A stretch of DNA of 64,000 nt from JACJWR01 sp963842975 (GCA_963842975.1 CAWJIH010000011.1:67545-131544), one strand, 5' to 3'. Positions 16,075 to 25,784 are shown, numbered from the stretch's first letter. Made by a program: numbers and translations. Notes: generated by a model not told the origin, from the sequence alone.

Positions 16075-16535
16075 CGCAGTTCCGCGAGCAGCCTTGGGAC
16101 TTTCTCCATCAGGCGCCTTTCATCGGCGTAGGTCAGTCTGGCTGCGACATCACCCACGGCCACCCAGGCAACATCGGCAACCTCGACATCGTCGGTGTTC
16201 ACTTGACCGCCGGTGCGTTCCAGAATGAAGTGGTGCACGGTCTTGTGGATTCGCTTGCCATCCGCCACAAAGGTGAAGTCAATGGAACCCAGTTCGCCGA
16301 GCACCCGTCCGGTGATGCCGGTCTCTTCCCAGATCTCCCGAGCAGCAGTCTGTTCGCGGGTCTCGCCTGGCTCGATGTGGCCCTTCGGCAACGACCACAC
16401 CATCCGGCCACGCCGGTCGTAGCGGCCGATGATGACGGTGGAGATGGGGTCGCGATTGAAGTCGATCACCAGACCGCCGGCGCTCGTCTCCTCTACGGCC
16501 GGGGGATGGCGTCGCCCTGACCGTGATCCAGACAT
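16071..16535 (-). CDS. NUDIX hydrolase (MutT4-like)
   Basis: A 154-residue protein with a complete NUDIX box, GHIEPGETREQTAAREIWEE followed by TGI (about residues 52-74). NUDIX enzymes hydrolyse nucleoside diphosphate derivatives; the actual substrate here is not known. The start chosen is ATG 16535 (MSGSRSGRRHPPAVEETSAG), which places the core early; the frame is open upstream but would overlap the divergent cca gene. Position corresponds to Rv3908 (mutT4). It is the first gene of the reverse-strand operon running to cwlM, and the 89-bp divergent gap to cca should hold both promoters. Confidence 0.88.
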   Translation of the reverse strand: MSGSRSGRRHPPAVEETSAGGLVIDFNRDPISTVIIGRYDRRGRMVWSLPKGHIEPGETREQTAAREIWEETGITGRVLGELGSIDFTFVADGKRIHKTVHHFILERTGGQVNTDDVEVADVAWVAVGDVAARLTYADERRLMEKVPRLLAELR

Positions 16536-16624
16536 GCCCGCCAGTCTAACTGCGCGGGAGGGTTCGTGCCGACGTTGTCGCAGCCGCGTTCGGCTGTGCC
16601 GCGCTGCTCGGTAGGCTCCCCACT

Positions 16625-18073
16625 GTGACATCGGCATCCTCAGCCAGCCTTGAGGCGGTAGCCCGGGTACGTCCGGCGCTCGCACCGGCGGTCGGACAGA
16701 TCTCGCAGATCATGGACGCATTTGCGAACGCAGGATGGGAACTGGCGTTGGTGGGTGGCAGCGTGCGGGACGCGGCCATGGGACGCACTGACAGCGACCT
16801 TGACCTCACCACCAACGCCTCGCCGGAGCACATCCTCCGCCTGGTCAAGCCCCACGCCGATGCGGTGTGGGACACCGGTATCCGCTTCGGGACCATCGGC
16901 ATGAAGCTCGGTGGCTACCAGGTCGAGATCACGACCTACCGGGCCGAGGCCTACGATCCGGACTCCCGCAAACCTCGAGTGGTGTTTGGAACGGACCTCA
17001 CTGAAGACCTGGCTCGCCGGGACTTCACTGTCAACGCCATGGCCGTGCGGCTCCCCACCGGAGCGTTCGTCGACCCCCACGGTGGAATGATCGACCTGGT
17101 CGACGGTGTGATTCGTACGCCGGCGGAACCACAGGACTCATTCGGGGATGATCCGCTGCGCATGATGCGGGCAGCCCGATTCGTCTCCCAGCTCGGATTT
17201 CGGATCGCCCCAGATACCTATCAGGCGATGGTCGAGATGGCCGACCGCATCGAAATTGTGTCAGCGGAGCGGGTTCGCGATGAGTTGGTGAAACTGATGC
17301 TCGGGCGGTATCCGGCTGCGGGGATTCGGGTCTTGACCGACACAGGTCTGGCCGCCATCGTGCTTCCGGAAGTGCCGGCGCTGTCGCTGGAGATCGATGA
17401 GCACCGGCGCCACAAGGATGTCTACGAGCATTCACTGACGGTGTTGGATCAGGCCGTTGCCCTTGAGACCGCGCACGAACCGCAATCGGATCCTGACTTC
17501 GTGCTCCGGTTCGCCGCGCTCATGCACGACATCGGCAAACCCAAGACGCGCCGCTTCACGGCCGACGGGGTGTCATTTCACCACCACGAGGTGGTGGGAG
17601 CAAAGATGACCCGCAAGCGGATGAAGGCGCTGCGATTCCCCAACGATGTGACCAACGACGTGTCGAAACTCGTTGAGCTCCACTTGCGTTTCCACGGCTA
17701 TGGATCCGGGGAGTGGACTGATTCGGCCGTCCGCCGCTACGTGCGCGACGCAGGACCACTGCTCACCCGGCTGCACAAACTCACGCGGGCGGACAGCACC
17801 ACGCGCAACCGACGCAAAGCAGCCGCCCTGCAATCCACCTACGACGACCTTGAGGACCGGATCGCACGATTGGCTGCCGATGAGGAATTGAACGCGATTC
17901 GTCCGGAGCTCGATGGTGCCGCGATCATGTCTGTGCTGGAAATCCCGCCCGGTCCAACGGTGGGTGCTGCCTACCGTCACCTGCTGGAGTATCGACTCGA
18001 GCAGGGTGCGGTTGGCGCCGAGGCGGCCGAGGCGGAGTTGCGTCGCTGGTGGTCGACTCAGAACGAGCAGTAG
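16625..18073 (+). CDS. cca: CCA tRNA nucleotidyltransferase / poly(A)-polymerase family with HD domain
   Basis: A 482-residue enzyme that adds or repairs the 3' CCA of tRNA. The class II head domain shows LALVGGSVRDAAMGRTDSDL with the DxD metal pair (DSDLDLTT), GTDLTEDLARRDFTVNAMAV and DPLRMMRAARFVSQLGF. A C-terminal HD domain (RHKDVYEHSLTVLDQ, RFAALMHDIGKPKTR) suggests added phosphohydrolase activity. GTG 16625 is the likely start. It matches Rv3907c (pcnA). It converges with the next gene (6-bp gap). Confidence 0.93.
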   Translation: MTSASSASLEAVARVRPALAPAVGQISQIMDAFANAGWELALVGGSVRDAAMGRTDSDLDLTTNASPEHILRLVKPHADAVWDTGIRFGTIGMKLGGYQVEITTYRAEAYDPDSRKPRVVFGTDLTEDLARRDFTVNAMAVRLPTGAFVDPHGGMIDLVDGVIRTPAEPQDSFGDDPLRMMRAARFVSQLGFRIAPDTYQAMVEMADRIEIVSAERVRDELVKLMLGRYPAAGIRVLTDTGLAAIVLPEVPALSLEIDEHRRHKDVYEHSLTVLDQAVALETAHEPQSDPDFVLRFAALMHDIGKPKTRRFTADGVSFHHHEVVGAKMTRKRMKALRFPNDVTNDVSKLVELHLRFHGYGSGEWTDSAVRRYVRDAGPLLTRLHKLTRADSTTRNRRKAAALQSTYDDLEDRIARLAADEELNAIRPELDGAAIMSVLEIPPGPTVGAAYRHLLEYRLEQGAVGAEAAEAELRRWWSTQNEQ

Positions 18074-18079
18074 GGCTGC

Positions 18080-19354
18080 TTAGTCCGAGGCCGGTTCCGG
18101 CGCCGCCGGCGCGGCGGACGATTCTGGTGCAGCCCCGCGCAGCCACGTCACAACAGCTGCCAACCCCAGCGCAATCGCGGCGATCCACAACACCGCCGAG
18201 GCGGTGGTCGGGTTGAAGAGGAACAGGCTGCCGGTGGCGAGCGAAGCAATGCCGATGAACGCCGCGCGCCAGTGTTGGTCGAGGAACTGCCCAGCGGCAC
18301 TCAGTGGGCCGTTTCGTAGCGACCAGCCCGCCTGGGTGAGCCCTCCGCTGATCGCACTGCGCAGGCTGGTGGCTGGCCGACTGCGACCGCCGAACCAGCC
18401 CAATAGCGCCACAATCACCCCAGCTGTGAACCACGCCCATACCGCTACGGTGAGGTAGCGGGTGAGCGTCACCCAGAAGATGTCCAGCAGTGCTTGAGCC
18501 TGGGCGCTAGGGGAAACGGATGCCAGGAGCGACTTGGCGATCCCCAGGCCCAGGCCCAGTGCGCCAATCCCGATCGCGAGCCCAAGGCCGACGCCCATCA
18601 CCAATCGGGCGCGTCGGGTGCTCAGCGCGACACCGGCGAGCACCATCACAGCGAGTGCCGGAATGAGGAAGCGGGCGACGGGGATGGTGATGTCGTAGAT
18701 GAGGCGGGCCTCCCGCAATTGCGAGTCCTCCAGCAACACGATTTTCTGTTCGGCGGCTTCCGGTAGGGGTTTGCCTTCGAGTGCGGTGAGCCCGCGCTCG
18801 ACTAGCTCTGCCTGTACCGCCTCGGCGATCGGGCTGGTGTCGAGCACCAACTGATCCCCCTCGAGTTGGAGGGCACCGCCGTCCTTGTCGCCGGAGAGCG
18901 CACGAATCAGGCCCTCCTGCAGTTTGGTGTTGGCCACCACCCAGAACTCTTCGAAACGTTCGGAATTCACGATTCGCGTGGCTACCTGACTCACTAGGCT
19001 CTCGATCGCCCCGGAGATGGCCGGAACGAGTTTCGCAGCCGCCGCAGGTGGCAGCGCTGAGAGTGCTTCGTTGACCACCTCGTTCTCGTCGATGGTGGCC
19101 ATGAGGGTGTCGGTGGTTTGGGTCACGATGGCCTCTTTGACGGCCTGTTCCTCGACCAGTGGCGCCACGGTTGCCACATAGCGTTCAGTGTCGGTGAGGG
19201 TGCGTTGACCCCAAAACGCCACGAGGGCCAGTGGCATCAAGATGGAAGCGATGACGATCAATGCCCAGGCGGCTGCACCCCTGGCTTTGCCACCGCTGGC
19301 TGGGCCGTCGGTCGTCTCCTTGGGTGAATCGCTCGGGTTGTCCTGTGCGGTCAT
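18080..19354 (-). CDS. Actinobacterial integral membrane protein of unknown function
   Basis: A 424-residue protein with a hydrophilic N-terminus, a first transmembrane segment (about residues 29-48), a long extracytoplasmic region with helical repeats (about 50-230, including RYVATVAPLVEEQAVKEAIV) and five or so further membrane segments to residue 410, ending in an Ala/Pro tail. The arrangement resembles a family of uncharacterised actinobacterial membrane proteins, but I assign no function. The start overlaps the MFS gene stop (ATGA), so the two are probably co-expressed. Confidence 0.7.
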   Translation of the reverse strand: MTAQDNPSDSPKETTDGPASGGKARGAAAWALIVIASILMPLALVAFWGQRTLTDTERYVATVAPLVEEQAVKEAIVTQTTDTLMATIDENEVVNEALSALPPAAAAKLVPAISGAIESLVSQVATRIVNSERFEEFWVVANTKLQEGLIRALSGDKDGGALQLEGDQLVLDTSPIAEAVQAELVERGLTALEGKPLPEAAEQKIVLLEDSQLREARLIYDITIPVARFLIPALAVMVLAGVALSTRRARLVMGVGLGLAIGIGALGLGLGIAKSLLASVSPSAQAQALLDIFWVTLTRYLTVAVWAWFTAGVIVALLGWFGGRSRPATSLRSAISGGLTQAGWSLRNGPLSAAGQFLDQHWRAAFIGIASLATGSLFLFNPTTASAVLWIAAIALGLAAVVTWLRGAAPESSAAPAAPEPASD

Positions 19355-20661
19355 GTGGTGGGACTTCCTGTCTGGGCCGGGGAAACGCTAATGCGGTGAA
19401 CATGGATGCGTCGTCCCGACAATAGGAACATGAGGGCCGACAGCATGAGCAGGCAGCCCGTAGCCCAGGACAGCGGGATTGAGACTCCATCAGCCGGGAC
19501 CAGGAAGCCAGCTACGGCGATCCCGGTGAGCAACGAGACATTGATCCCGACGTCAAGCAGCGAGAACACCCGCCCGCGGATCTGATCGGTGATGCTGAAC
19601 GCCACCACAGTGTCGGTATCGATCTTCACCGATTGACCTGCGAACCCGAGCAGCGAGGCACCGATGATGAATCCGATGGCGGTGACGCTTAGGAGCCCCG
19701 GGGTGGCGACCAGCGCGGCAAGCACGACGGTGCTCGCCGACCACCACCCGGGCGACCAGCGGCGAACCACAGGTGGGGTGACGACCGCACCGAGCAGCGC
19801 TCCAGCGCCAGCGCCGGCGATCGCTAGACCAAACAATCCGAGGGCACCGGCGTTGTTGTCCGGGCTGAGGACGTTCTTGGAGGCCACGATGGCGAGCAGC
19901 AGCGCCACCCCGTAGGCCATCCGGTGCAACATCACTCCCCAGAACGACCACCAGGCCTGCTTGGCTTGCCACAGGGTATGCGCCCCGAATCGCAACTGGC
20001 GCAGCACCTCGCGCACCGTCTCGTGCCGTATGTGGTCCCCATGGGGCCCGAGCAGGCTGACTGGGAGGCGCAGACTCAGCGCGGCTGTGATCACCAGGCC
20101 GACTGCCGCCAGGGCCAGCAGGAACGCGGTGGTTTCGCGGGTGGCGCCGAGGATTGATCCGAGGGAAAGCGACAGTGCGGCGCCGATCGCGGCGCCTGTG
20201 GTACCCGAGACCGGTGCCACCGCGTTGGCTGAGATCAGCCTTTCGGGCGGCACGGTGTTCGGGATCGATGTCGCCAGCGCGGTGAGGATGAGTCGGTTCG
20301 TGCCCAGCACGAAGAGCACGACCAGCCCGAGCAGCAACGTCGGAGCTTCAGCGAGAGTGATGGCGATCAGCGCACCGACCATCCCGGCGCGGGCAAGATT
20401 CGCGAATAGCAGCACTTGGCGCCGCCGCCAACGATCGAGAAACACCCCCATGAAAGGTCCGATGAGGGAGTAGGGGAGCAGCAGTACGGCAAAGGCCGCC
20501 ACGACGCCGGCTGCGCTGTCCTGACTCTCGGGACTGAACAGTACGAAGCCTGCCAGCGCCGATTGGATGATTCCATCCTGGAACTGACCCACCACACGCA
20601 CGGCTAGCAGCCGTCGGAACATCCGCTCCGACAGCAGCCCTCGCAGTTGCACCCGCGCCAC
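19351..20661 (-). CDS. Major facilitator superfamily transporter
   Basis: A 436-residue protein with about 12 hydrophobic segments. It has an MFS-type loop after the second helix (GPFMGVFLDRWRRRQVLLFA) and a related loop mid-protein. The sequence resembles MFS exporters of the drug-efflux/enterobactin-exporter type, but the substrate cannot be read from sequence. GTG 20661 starts it. It is translationally coupled to the downstream membrane protein by a 4-bp overlap. Confidence 0.8.
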   Translation of the reverse strand: MARVQLRGLLSERMFRRLLAVRVVGQFQDGIIQSALAGFVLFSPESQDSAAGVVAAFAVLLLPYSLIGPFMGVFLDRWRRRQVLLFANLARAGMVGALIAITLAEAPTLLLGLVVLFVLGTNRLILTALATSIPNTVPPERLISANAVAPVSGTTGAAIGAALSLSLGSILGATRETTAFLLALAAVGLVITAALSLRLPVSLLGPHGDHIRHETVREVLRQLRFGAHTLWQAKQAWWSFWGVMLHRMAYGVALLLAIVASKNVLSPDNNAGALGLFGLAIAGAGAGALLGAVVTPPVVRRWSPGWWSASTVVLAALVATPGLLSVTAIGFIIGASLLGFAGQSVKIDTDTVVAFSITDQIRGRVFSLLDVGINVSLLTGIAVAGFLVPADGVSIPLSWATGCLLMLSALMFLLSGRRIHVHRISVSPAQTGSPTT

Positions 20662-20710
20662 ACGGCCACGCTAGTGGCAGTGGACCCGAGTTGCCTTGGC
20701 CGACGCACGC

Positions 20711-20744
20711 ACTGATGCCCCGACCCGAAGGTCGGGGCATCAGT
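20711..20744 (-). terminator. Strong hairpin downstream of ino1
   Basis: A perfect 15-bp stem (ACTGATGCCCCGACC with its exact complement) and a CGAA tetraloop lie between the end of ino1 (20807) and the start of the MFS gene (20661). There is no clear U-tract, as is common for actinobacterial terminators. It would end the padR-ino1 transcript. Confidence 0.75.
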
Positions 20745-20806
20745 GAGGGACGTGCGGAGCTCGACGAGGAGTCGAGACGGACCTGCGTCGGGCGGTGTGC
20801 GGCGAC

Positions 20807-21886
20807 TTAGCGCTCGACCTCGCCGGAAATGAATCCCTCAACGGCCGTCTGCGCCTGGTCGTCGGTGTACTGCACCGGCGGCGACTTCATGAAGTAGGAC
20901 GACGCCGAGAGGATCGGTCCGCCGATGCCTCGGTCCTTGGCAATTTTCGCCGCGCGGATCGCGTCGATGATGATGCCCGCAGAGTTGGGGGAGTCCCACA
21001 CCTCGAGCTTGTATTCCAGACTCAGCGGCACATCGCCGAAGGCGCGGCCTTCAAGCCGGACAAAGGCCCACTTGCGGTCGTCCAACCAGGCGACGTAGTC
21101 GCTGGGGCCGATGTGCACGTTGCGGTCGGAGAGTTCTTCTCGCAACTGGGAGGTCACGGATTGGGTTTTGGAAATCTTCTTGGACTGCAACCGCTCGCGC
21201 TCGAGCATGTTCATGAAGTCCATGTTGCCGCCGACGTTGAGCTGGTAGGTGCGGTCGACGGTGACCCCGCGGTCTTCGAACAGCTTCGCCAACACCCGGT
21301 GGGTGATGGTGGCGCCGACTTGGCTCTTGATGTCGTCGCCAACAATCGGGACGCCAGCGTCGGTGAACTTCTTGGCCCACTCGGGGTTGCTGGCGATGAA
21401 CACCGGCAGCGCGTTCACGAATGCGACACCAGCGTCGAGGGCGCACTGCGCGTAGTACTTCGCGGCAGCCTCGGAGCCGACTGGCAGGTAGCAGACGAGG
21501 ACATCGGCTTGGGTCTCCTGCAAGGTCGCCACGATGTCTACCGGCGTCGCGTCCGATTCGATGATCGTCTCGCGGTAGTACTTGCCGAGGCCGTCGAGGG
21601 TGTGACCTCGCTGCACGGTGATGCCGGTCGGCGGTACGTCGCAGATCTTGATGGTGTTGTTCTCGGATGCGCCGATGGCGTGGGCGAGGTCCTGCCCAAC
21701 CTTCTTGGCATCGACGTCGAACGCCGCCACCCATTCGATGTCTGACACGTGATACGGGCCAAACTGCACATGCATTAGGCCCGGCACATGCGTGTCAGGT
21801 TGGGCGTCCTTGTAGTACTCAACGCCCTGGACTAGTGACGAGGCACAGTTGCCAACGCCGACGATGGCCACCCTTAGGGATCCCAT
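20807..21886 (-). CDS. ino1: myo-Inositol-1-phosphate synthase
   Basis: NAD-dependent cyclisation of glucose-6-phosphate to inositol-3-phosphate, precursor of phosphatidylinositol and mycothiol in actinobacteria. The 359-residue protein has the NAD-binding GxGxxx start (VAIVGVGNCASSLVQG), CYLPVGSEAAAKYYAQCALD, FVNALPVFIAS, QLNVGGNMDFMNML, and SLEYKLEVWDSPNSAGIIID. Length and sequence match the mycobacterial Rv0046c type. It follows padR by only 3 bp, so PadR may control it. Confidence 0.96.
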   Translation of the reverse strand: MGSLRVAIVGVGNCASSLVQGVEYYKDAQPDTHVPGLMHVQFGPYHVSDIEWVAAFDVDAKKVGQDLAHAIGASENNTIKICDVPPTGITVQRGHTLDGLGKYYRETIIESDATPVDIVATLQETQADVLVCYLPVGSEAAAKYYAQCALDAGVAFVNALPVFIASNPEWAKKFTDAGVPIVGDDIKSQVGATITHRVLAKLFEDRGVTVDRTYQLNVGGNMDFMNMLERERLQSKKISKTQSVTSQLREELSDRNVHIGPSDYVAWLDDRKWAFVRLEGRAFGDVPLSLEYKLEVWDSPNSAGIIIDAIRAAKIAKDRGIGGPILSASSYFMKSPPVQYTDDQAQTAVEGFISGEVER

Positions 21887-21889
21887 CAG

Positions 21890-22474
21890 TTACCTTCCTT
21901 CAGAGTCGACCGAACGGCGCTTGCCGCCGGATTCTTCGTGAGCGATGAGCTCGGAGAGCCACCGCACTTCCCTTTCCACTCCCTCAAGGCCGTGTTGTTG
22001 CAGGGCCAGGGTGTAGTCATCAATTCGCTCGCGCGTTCGGGAAAGCCCGCCCCGCAGGGCTGCCCGCCGCTCCTCGAGCCGGCTGCGGCGACCTTGCAGG
22101 ATTCGCAGGCGCGCGTCAGCAGTGGTGCGAGAGAAAAAAGTCATGTGAACGTTGAAGCGTTCGTCTTCCCAGGCCTCTGGACCGGATTCGTCAAGCAGCG
22201 CTTGGAAGTGCTCTTTGCCGTCGGCGGTGAGTTTGTAGACGATCCGGGCACGACGCCCGGATAGCGCCGGGGCACCAGCGTCAGCGGGGCCGTCCTCAGC
22301 GATCCAACCCTTCGCCAACATGCCTTTGAGAGTCGGGTAGAGCGAACCGTAGGAAATCGCATGAAAGGTGCCGAGCATCGAGTTCAGTTGCTTGCGCAAC
22401 TCGTAGCCGTGTTTGGAGCCCTCGCCGAGCAATCCGAGGATGGCCAACTCGAGGACGTCGCCGCGTCGAGCCAT
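21890..22474 (-). CDS. PadR family transcriptional regulator
   Basis: A 194-residue regulator with an N-terminal winged helix (VLELAILGLLGEGSKHGYEL through SYGSLYPTLKGMLAKGWIAE) and a C-terminal helical dimerisation domain with a Vir_C pattern (RRAALRGGLSRTRERIDDYT). It directly precedes ino1, as Rv0047c precedes Rv0046c. An AT-rich palindromic site about 105 bp upstream of its start is a candidate autoregulatory operator. Confidence 0.92.
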   Translation of the reverse strand: MARRGDVLELAILGLLGEGSKHGYELRKQLNSMLGTFHAISYGSLYPTLKGMLAKGWIAEDGPADAGAPALSGRRARIVYKLTADGKEHFQALLDESGPEAWEDERFNVHMTFFSRTTADARLRILQGRRSRLEERRAALRGGLSRTRERIDDYTLALQQHGLEGVEREVRWLSELIAHEESGGKRRSVDSEGR

Positions 22475-22574
22475 GTGCCACCTCCTAGATGATTGGTGCG
22501 GTTGGAGTCGAATGTCGTGGTGCTGTTGTGTCGTGGTGCTGGGGGCCGGTGATGCCTGACTAATGTGAGCGTTC

Positions 22575-22593
22575 CGATATATCGAAACGATAT
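22575..22593. promoter_or_regulatory. Candidate PadR operator
   Basis: Two overlapping palindromes, CGATATATCG (22575-22584) and ATATCG-AAA-CGATAT (22579-22593), stand out as an AT-rich island in GC-rich DNA; a third related half-site (ACGATA) follows at about 22600. The cluster lies in the gap between the divergent padR-ino1 and DUF5318 genes. That position and dyad symmetry fit a PadR binding site. The link to PadR is inference. Confidence 0.55.
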
Positions 22594-22797
22594 GTCATAA
22601 CGATACCCCTAGGCGAACCTCAGGTAAACACTCAAAACTCCGCCGCAGATGTGTGTCGTGCCACACCGGCGTAACCTCGTGCCATGGCAGTCCCGCGCTC
22701 CACCACGCCACGAGGGTCTCGCTTGGGGCCCGGCACCTCGCCGCCACCTGCCAAGCGGCGAGACCCCACCGAGACCGAAGAGGTGGCGGATCCGCGG

Positions 22798-23196
22798 ATG
22801 CCGCGAGACGTTGTGGATCACTCGCTACAGCGACGTCGTCATTTGAGCGCCGCATTGTTGGCCGCGACCGGATCATCCGATGCGCTGGATCCACATCCGG
22901 ATCTGCTGCGGGCCGCCCGCCACCACGGTGAGCCGACCGCCGCATCCTGCCCTTGGTGTTCCAGCGACGCCCTTGTGTTGTTGCGGTACGTCTACTCCGA
23001 TGAGTTGGGGCCCTTTAGCGGGCGGATCAAAACCGTTCGGGACCTCGACGAGCTCGCCACCCAGTTCGGTTTTCTGGATGTATATGTGGTGGAGGTCTGC
23101 CCGGACTGTCACTGGAATCACTTGCTGCAGAACTACACCATTGGAGATGGCCAGCCCCGGCGCCCGCTGCGCCGGCCGGCAGATCTGCTCGACTAG
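22798..23196 (+). CDS. DUF5318 family protein
   Basis: About 132 residues from ATG 22798 (MPRDVVDHSLQRRRHLSAAL). It contains a probable zinc ribbon formed by CPWC (SCPWCSSDALVLLRYVYSDE) and CPDCHWNHLL, plus FLDVYVVEVC. Actinobacterial DUF5318 proteins usually start close to the VVDYSLxRR motif, so this start is preferred over 22684, which lacks a ribosome-binding site. The family's function is unknown. Its position between padR and ponA matches Rv0049. Confidence 0.78.
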   Translation: MPRDVVDHSLQRRRHLSAALLAATGSSDALDPHPDLLRAARHHGEPTAASCPWCSSDALVLLRYVYSDELGPFSGRIKTVRDLDELATQFGFLDVYVVEVCPDCHWNHLLQNYTIGDGQPRRPLRRPADLLD

Positions 23197-23420
23197 GTGG
23201 ACGAGGCACCCGCCCACTCGAAGTGGTGGAGGTCACGGAGCGTAATTCTGGCCGTCAAGCCCTGTCTTAGGCCACACTGGTCGTGACGAAGTGAACCTGA
23301 TCAAGGTTCGCGCCCGGCGTATGGAGCGCTGCGTCGTGGGGGACAACAGTTGAAGAGCCCGTTCGGGTATGGGTGCGCCCTGCGCCGAAAGCTGACCCTG
23401 ACGCAATCGGAAGTGGATAC

Positions 23421-25784
23421 ATGAGTAGCGAAGACGACGAAACCCAGAAGATCGAAGTGACCAAGGAAGCCGAGCCACAGCGCAGTCGGCGTCGGTTCAT
23501 CGACTACCCCCGCAGTGCCCGCACCGGCTGGCGCCGGTGGGTGCCCTCGTGGCGCCTAGTGCTGGGTTCCATGGTCACGCTGGGAGTGCTCGGTGTCGCA
23601 GCGCTGGCCTTGGCGGTGGTGGTCACCCCGGTGCCCAAGCCGAATGACATTGCACTGGCCCAAGCCACCACGTTCTATTGGAACGATGGCACCACCGTGC
23701 TGGGCCAGACTGGTGAAGCAAACCGGACCAGCGTCGACCTCGACGCAGTGCCGGAGGCCGTGCAAGGTGCGGTGATCGCGGCCGAAGACCGCGACTTCTA
23801 CGACCACTCGGGCTTCTCGCCGGTGGGCATCACGCGGGCCGCCTGGAACAACATCCGTTCCGAGGGCGGCACTCAGGGTGGATCGACCATCACCCAGCAG
23901 TACGCCAAGAACGCCTTCCTCACCCAGGACCAGACGATCACCCGAAAGGTGAGGGAACTGGTGCTGGCCATGAAACTCGAGGCCACAGTCAGCAAGGACA
24001 CCATCCTGATCGACTACCTCAATACGGTGTTCTACGGACGCAACGCCTACGGCATCGAGGCGGCTGCCCAGGCCTACTTCGACAAGCCGTCGAGCGAATT
24101 GACGGCCAGCGAGGGAGCCATGCTGGCAGCTTTGCTGCAGGCCCCGAACGCGTTGGCGCCAGAAACGAACCCCGAGGGTCTGCGCGAGCGCTGGAACTAC
24201 GTACTCGATGGCATGGTCGGGGAAGGCTTCCTGACCCAGGCCGAACGCGACGCAATCACGTTCCCCGAGGTCATCGAATACACCCCCCAGATCTACACCG
24301 CTGGGCCCGACGGCTACCTATTCCAGGCGGCCCAGGACCAGTTGCTCGAGTTGGGCTATTCGACTGACGACATGAACTTCGCCGGCCTGCGGGTGGTCAC
24401 CACCTTCGACCGGGCGATGCAGGATGCCGCGGTCGCGGCGGTCGACGAGTTCGATCCGAGTGATGAGGTCGATGGCCTGCGCATCGGCATGGCTTCAATG
24501 GTGCCGCAGACCGGCGAAGTTGTGGCGCTCTATGGCGGTCCGGACTACCAGGAGAACCAGTTCAACAACGCCACCCAAGCGCGGGGACAGGCTGGATCCA
24601 CATTCAAGGCCTTCGGTTTGGCGGCTGGTCTGGACAACGGCATCACGCTCAACACGAGCTACAGCGGTGCTTCGCCGCTCACGATCGGTGACTACCAGGT
24701 GGAGAACTACGGAAACGCCAGCTACGGCGACGTCTCCATGCTGTATTCCACGGTCAACTCGCTCAATACCCCGTTCGTGCAGATGAACCAGGAAATCGGC
24801 GCCGACCAGACCGAAGATGCCCTGATCGCGGCGGGCATTCCGGCGGACACCCCCGGACTCAGCGACGAGTTGAACAACGTTCTGGGCAGCGCCTCGCCCA
24901 CACCGATGGAACAGGCGAACGCCTTCGCTACCCTCGCCGCACGCGGCGAACGGGTCGAGCCCACCATGATCAAAGAGGTCCGCCGTGCCTCCGGCCAGGA
25001 GTTGTACAACCACGAGACAGAGCTGGAGCGCAGCTTTGACGCGGACATAGTCGACCAGGTGACATACGCCCTGCAGCGAGTTGTGACCTCCGGTACCGGC
25101 ACCGCAGCCCTTTCGGCGAACCGGCCGGTGGCGGGCAAGACGGGTACGTCGGATGACTACCTCTCGGCCTGGTTCGGCGGCTACGCGCCCAACCTTTCCG
25201 CGGCGGTGATGGTGGTGCGCAACGACGAGGCAGGAAACGAAATCTCCCTGCTCGATGAGGGAGGCCTGACCGAAGGGACCGGTGGTGCCCTGCCGGCGCA
25301 GATTTTCGGCGCCTACATCAACCAAGCCATGGTGGACATGCCGGTTGAGTATTTCCAGGAGCCCGCAACACCGGTCGAACCCACTCCCAGCGCGCCGGCC
25401 AGCACCGAACAGTCGGCCCCGCCGAGTGAGTCCACAACCCCCAGTGAGGAGCCCACCTCGGCCGAGCCGACACCGACTCCGACGCCCACCGAGCCAACTC
25501 CGACCCCGACTGAACCCACACCGACTCCGACGCCAACTGCGCCGACGCCAACGCCGGTGCCGACTGAACCCACTCCGGCGCCGACCGAGCCGGCCCCGGT
25601 CGTTCCGCCCGCGGGCGAGGCTTCCCCGAGTGCGTTGCTTGAGCAGCAGTCCGCGGCGAGCCCGGCAGCCCAGTTCTCCGACCCTGCGGTTCCCGTCGGT
25701 GAACTCGGTGCCGGCTTCGTGCTGGTGGCCGGTTTCACTAGGGCATTGACGAAGCGTGGCGTGGGCCGGATTGGCGGCGAGTGA
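23421..25784 (+). CDS. ponA: Bifunctional class A penicillin-binding protein (PBP1/PonA)
   Basis: About 787 residues. A basic cytoplasmic tail, one membrane anchor (about residues 45-70), a GT51 glycosyltransferase domain (IAAEDRDFYDHSGFSPVGI; GGTQGGSTITQQYAKNAFL) and a transpeptidase domain with SxxK (AGSTFKAFGLA), SxN (YSTVNSLN) and KTG (AGKTGTSDDYLSAWFGG). The C-terminal ~130 residues are a Pro/Thr/Glu-rich low-complexity tail with repeated PTPTPTEPTP units, as in mycobacterial PonA1. ATG 23421 with GGAAGTGGA upstream is preferred; GTG 23373 in the same frame is the alternative. The 3' end overlaps the convergent GT87 gene by 47 bp. Confidence 0.95.
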   Translation: MSSEDDETQKIEVTKEAEPQRSRRRFIDYPRSARTGWRRWVPSWRLVLGSMVTLGVLGVAALALAVVVTPVPKPNDIALAQATTFYWNDGTTVLGQTGEANRTSVDLDAVPEAVQGAVIAAEDRDFYDHSGFSPVGITRAAWNNIRSEGGTQGGSTITQQYAKNAFLTQDQTITRKVRELVLAMKLEATVSKDTILIDYLNTVFYGRNAYGIEAAAQAYFDKPSSELTASEGAMLAALLQAPNALAPETNPEGLRERWNYVLDGMVGEGFLTQAERDAITFPEVIEYTPQIYTAGPDGYLFQAAQDQLLELGYSTDDMNFAGLRVVTTFDRAMQDAAVAAVDEFDPSDEVDGLRIGMASMVPQTGEVVALYGGPDYQENQFNNATQARGQAGSTFKAFGLAAGLDNGITLNTSYSGASPLTIGDYQVENYGNASYGDVSMLYSTVNSLNTPFVQMNQEIGADQTEDALIAAGIPADTPGLSDELNNVLGSASPTPMEQANAFATLAARGERVEPTMIKEVRRASGQELYNHETELERSFDADIVDQVTYALQRVVTSGTGTAALSANRPVAGKTGTSDDYLSAWFGGYAPNLSAAVMVVRNDEAGNEISLLDEGGLTEGTGGALPAQIFGAYINQAMVDMPVEYFQEPATPVEPTPSAPASTEQSAPPSESTTPSEEPTSAEPTPTPTPTEPTPTPTEPTPTPTPTAPTPTPVPTEPTPAPTEPAPVVPPAGEASPSALLEQQSAASPAAQFSDPAVPVGELGAGFVLVAGFTRALTKRGVGRIGGE

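Noticed and set aside
20795..21745. Long forward frame opposite ino1
   Set aside because: It is the antisense of a clear inositol-phosphate synthase; composition is a GC-codon shadow.
25370..25600. Tandem repeats in the 3' part of ponA
   Set aside because: They encode the Pro/Thr-rich tail usual for actinobacterial PonA and are explained as coding low complexity.
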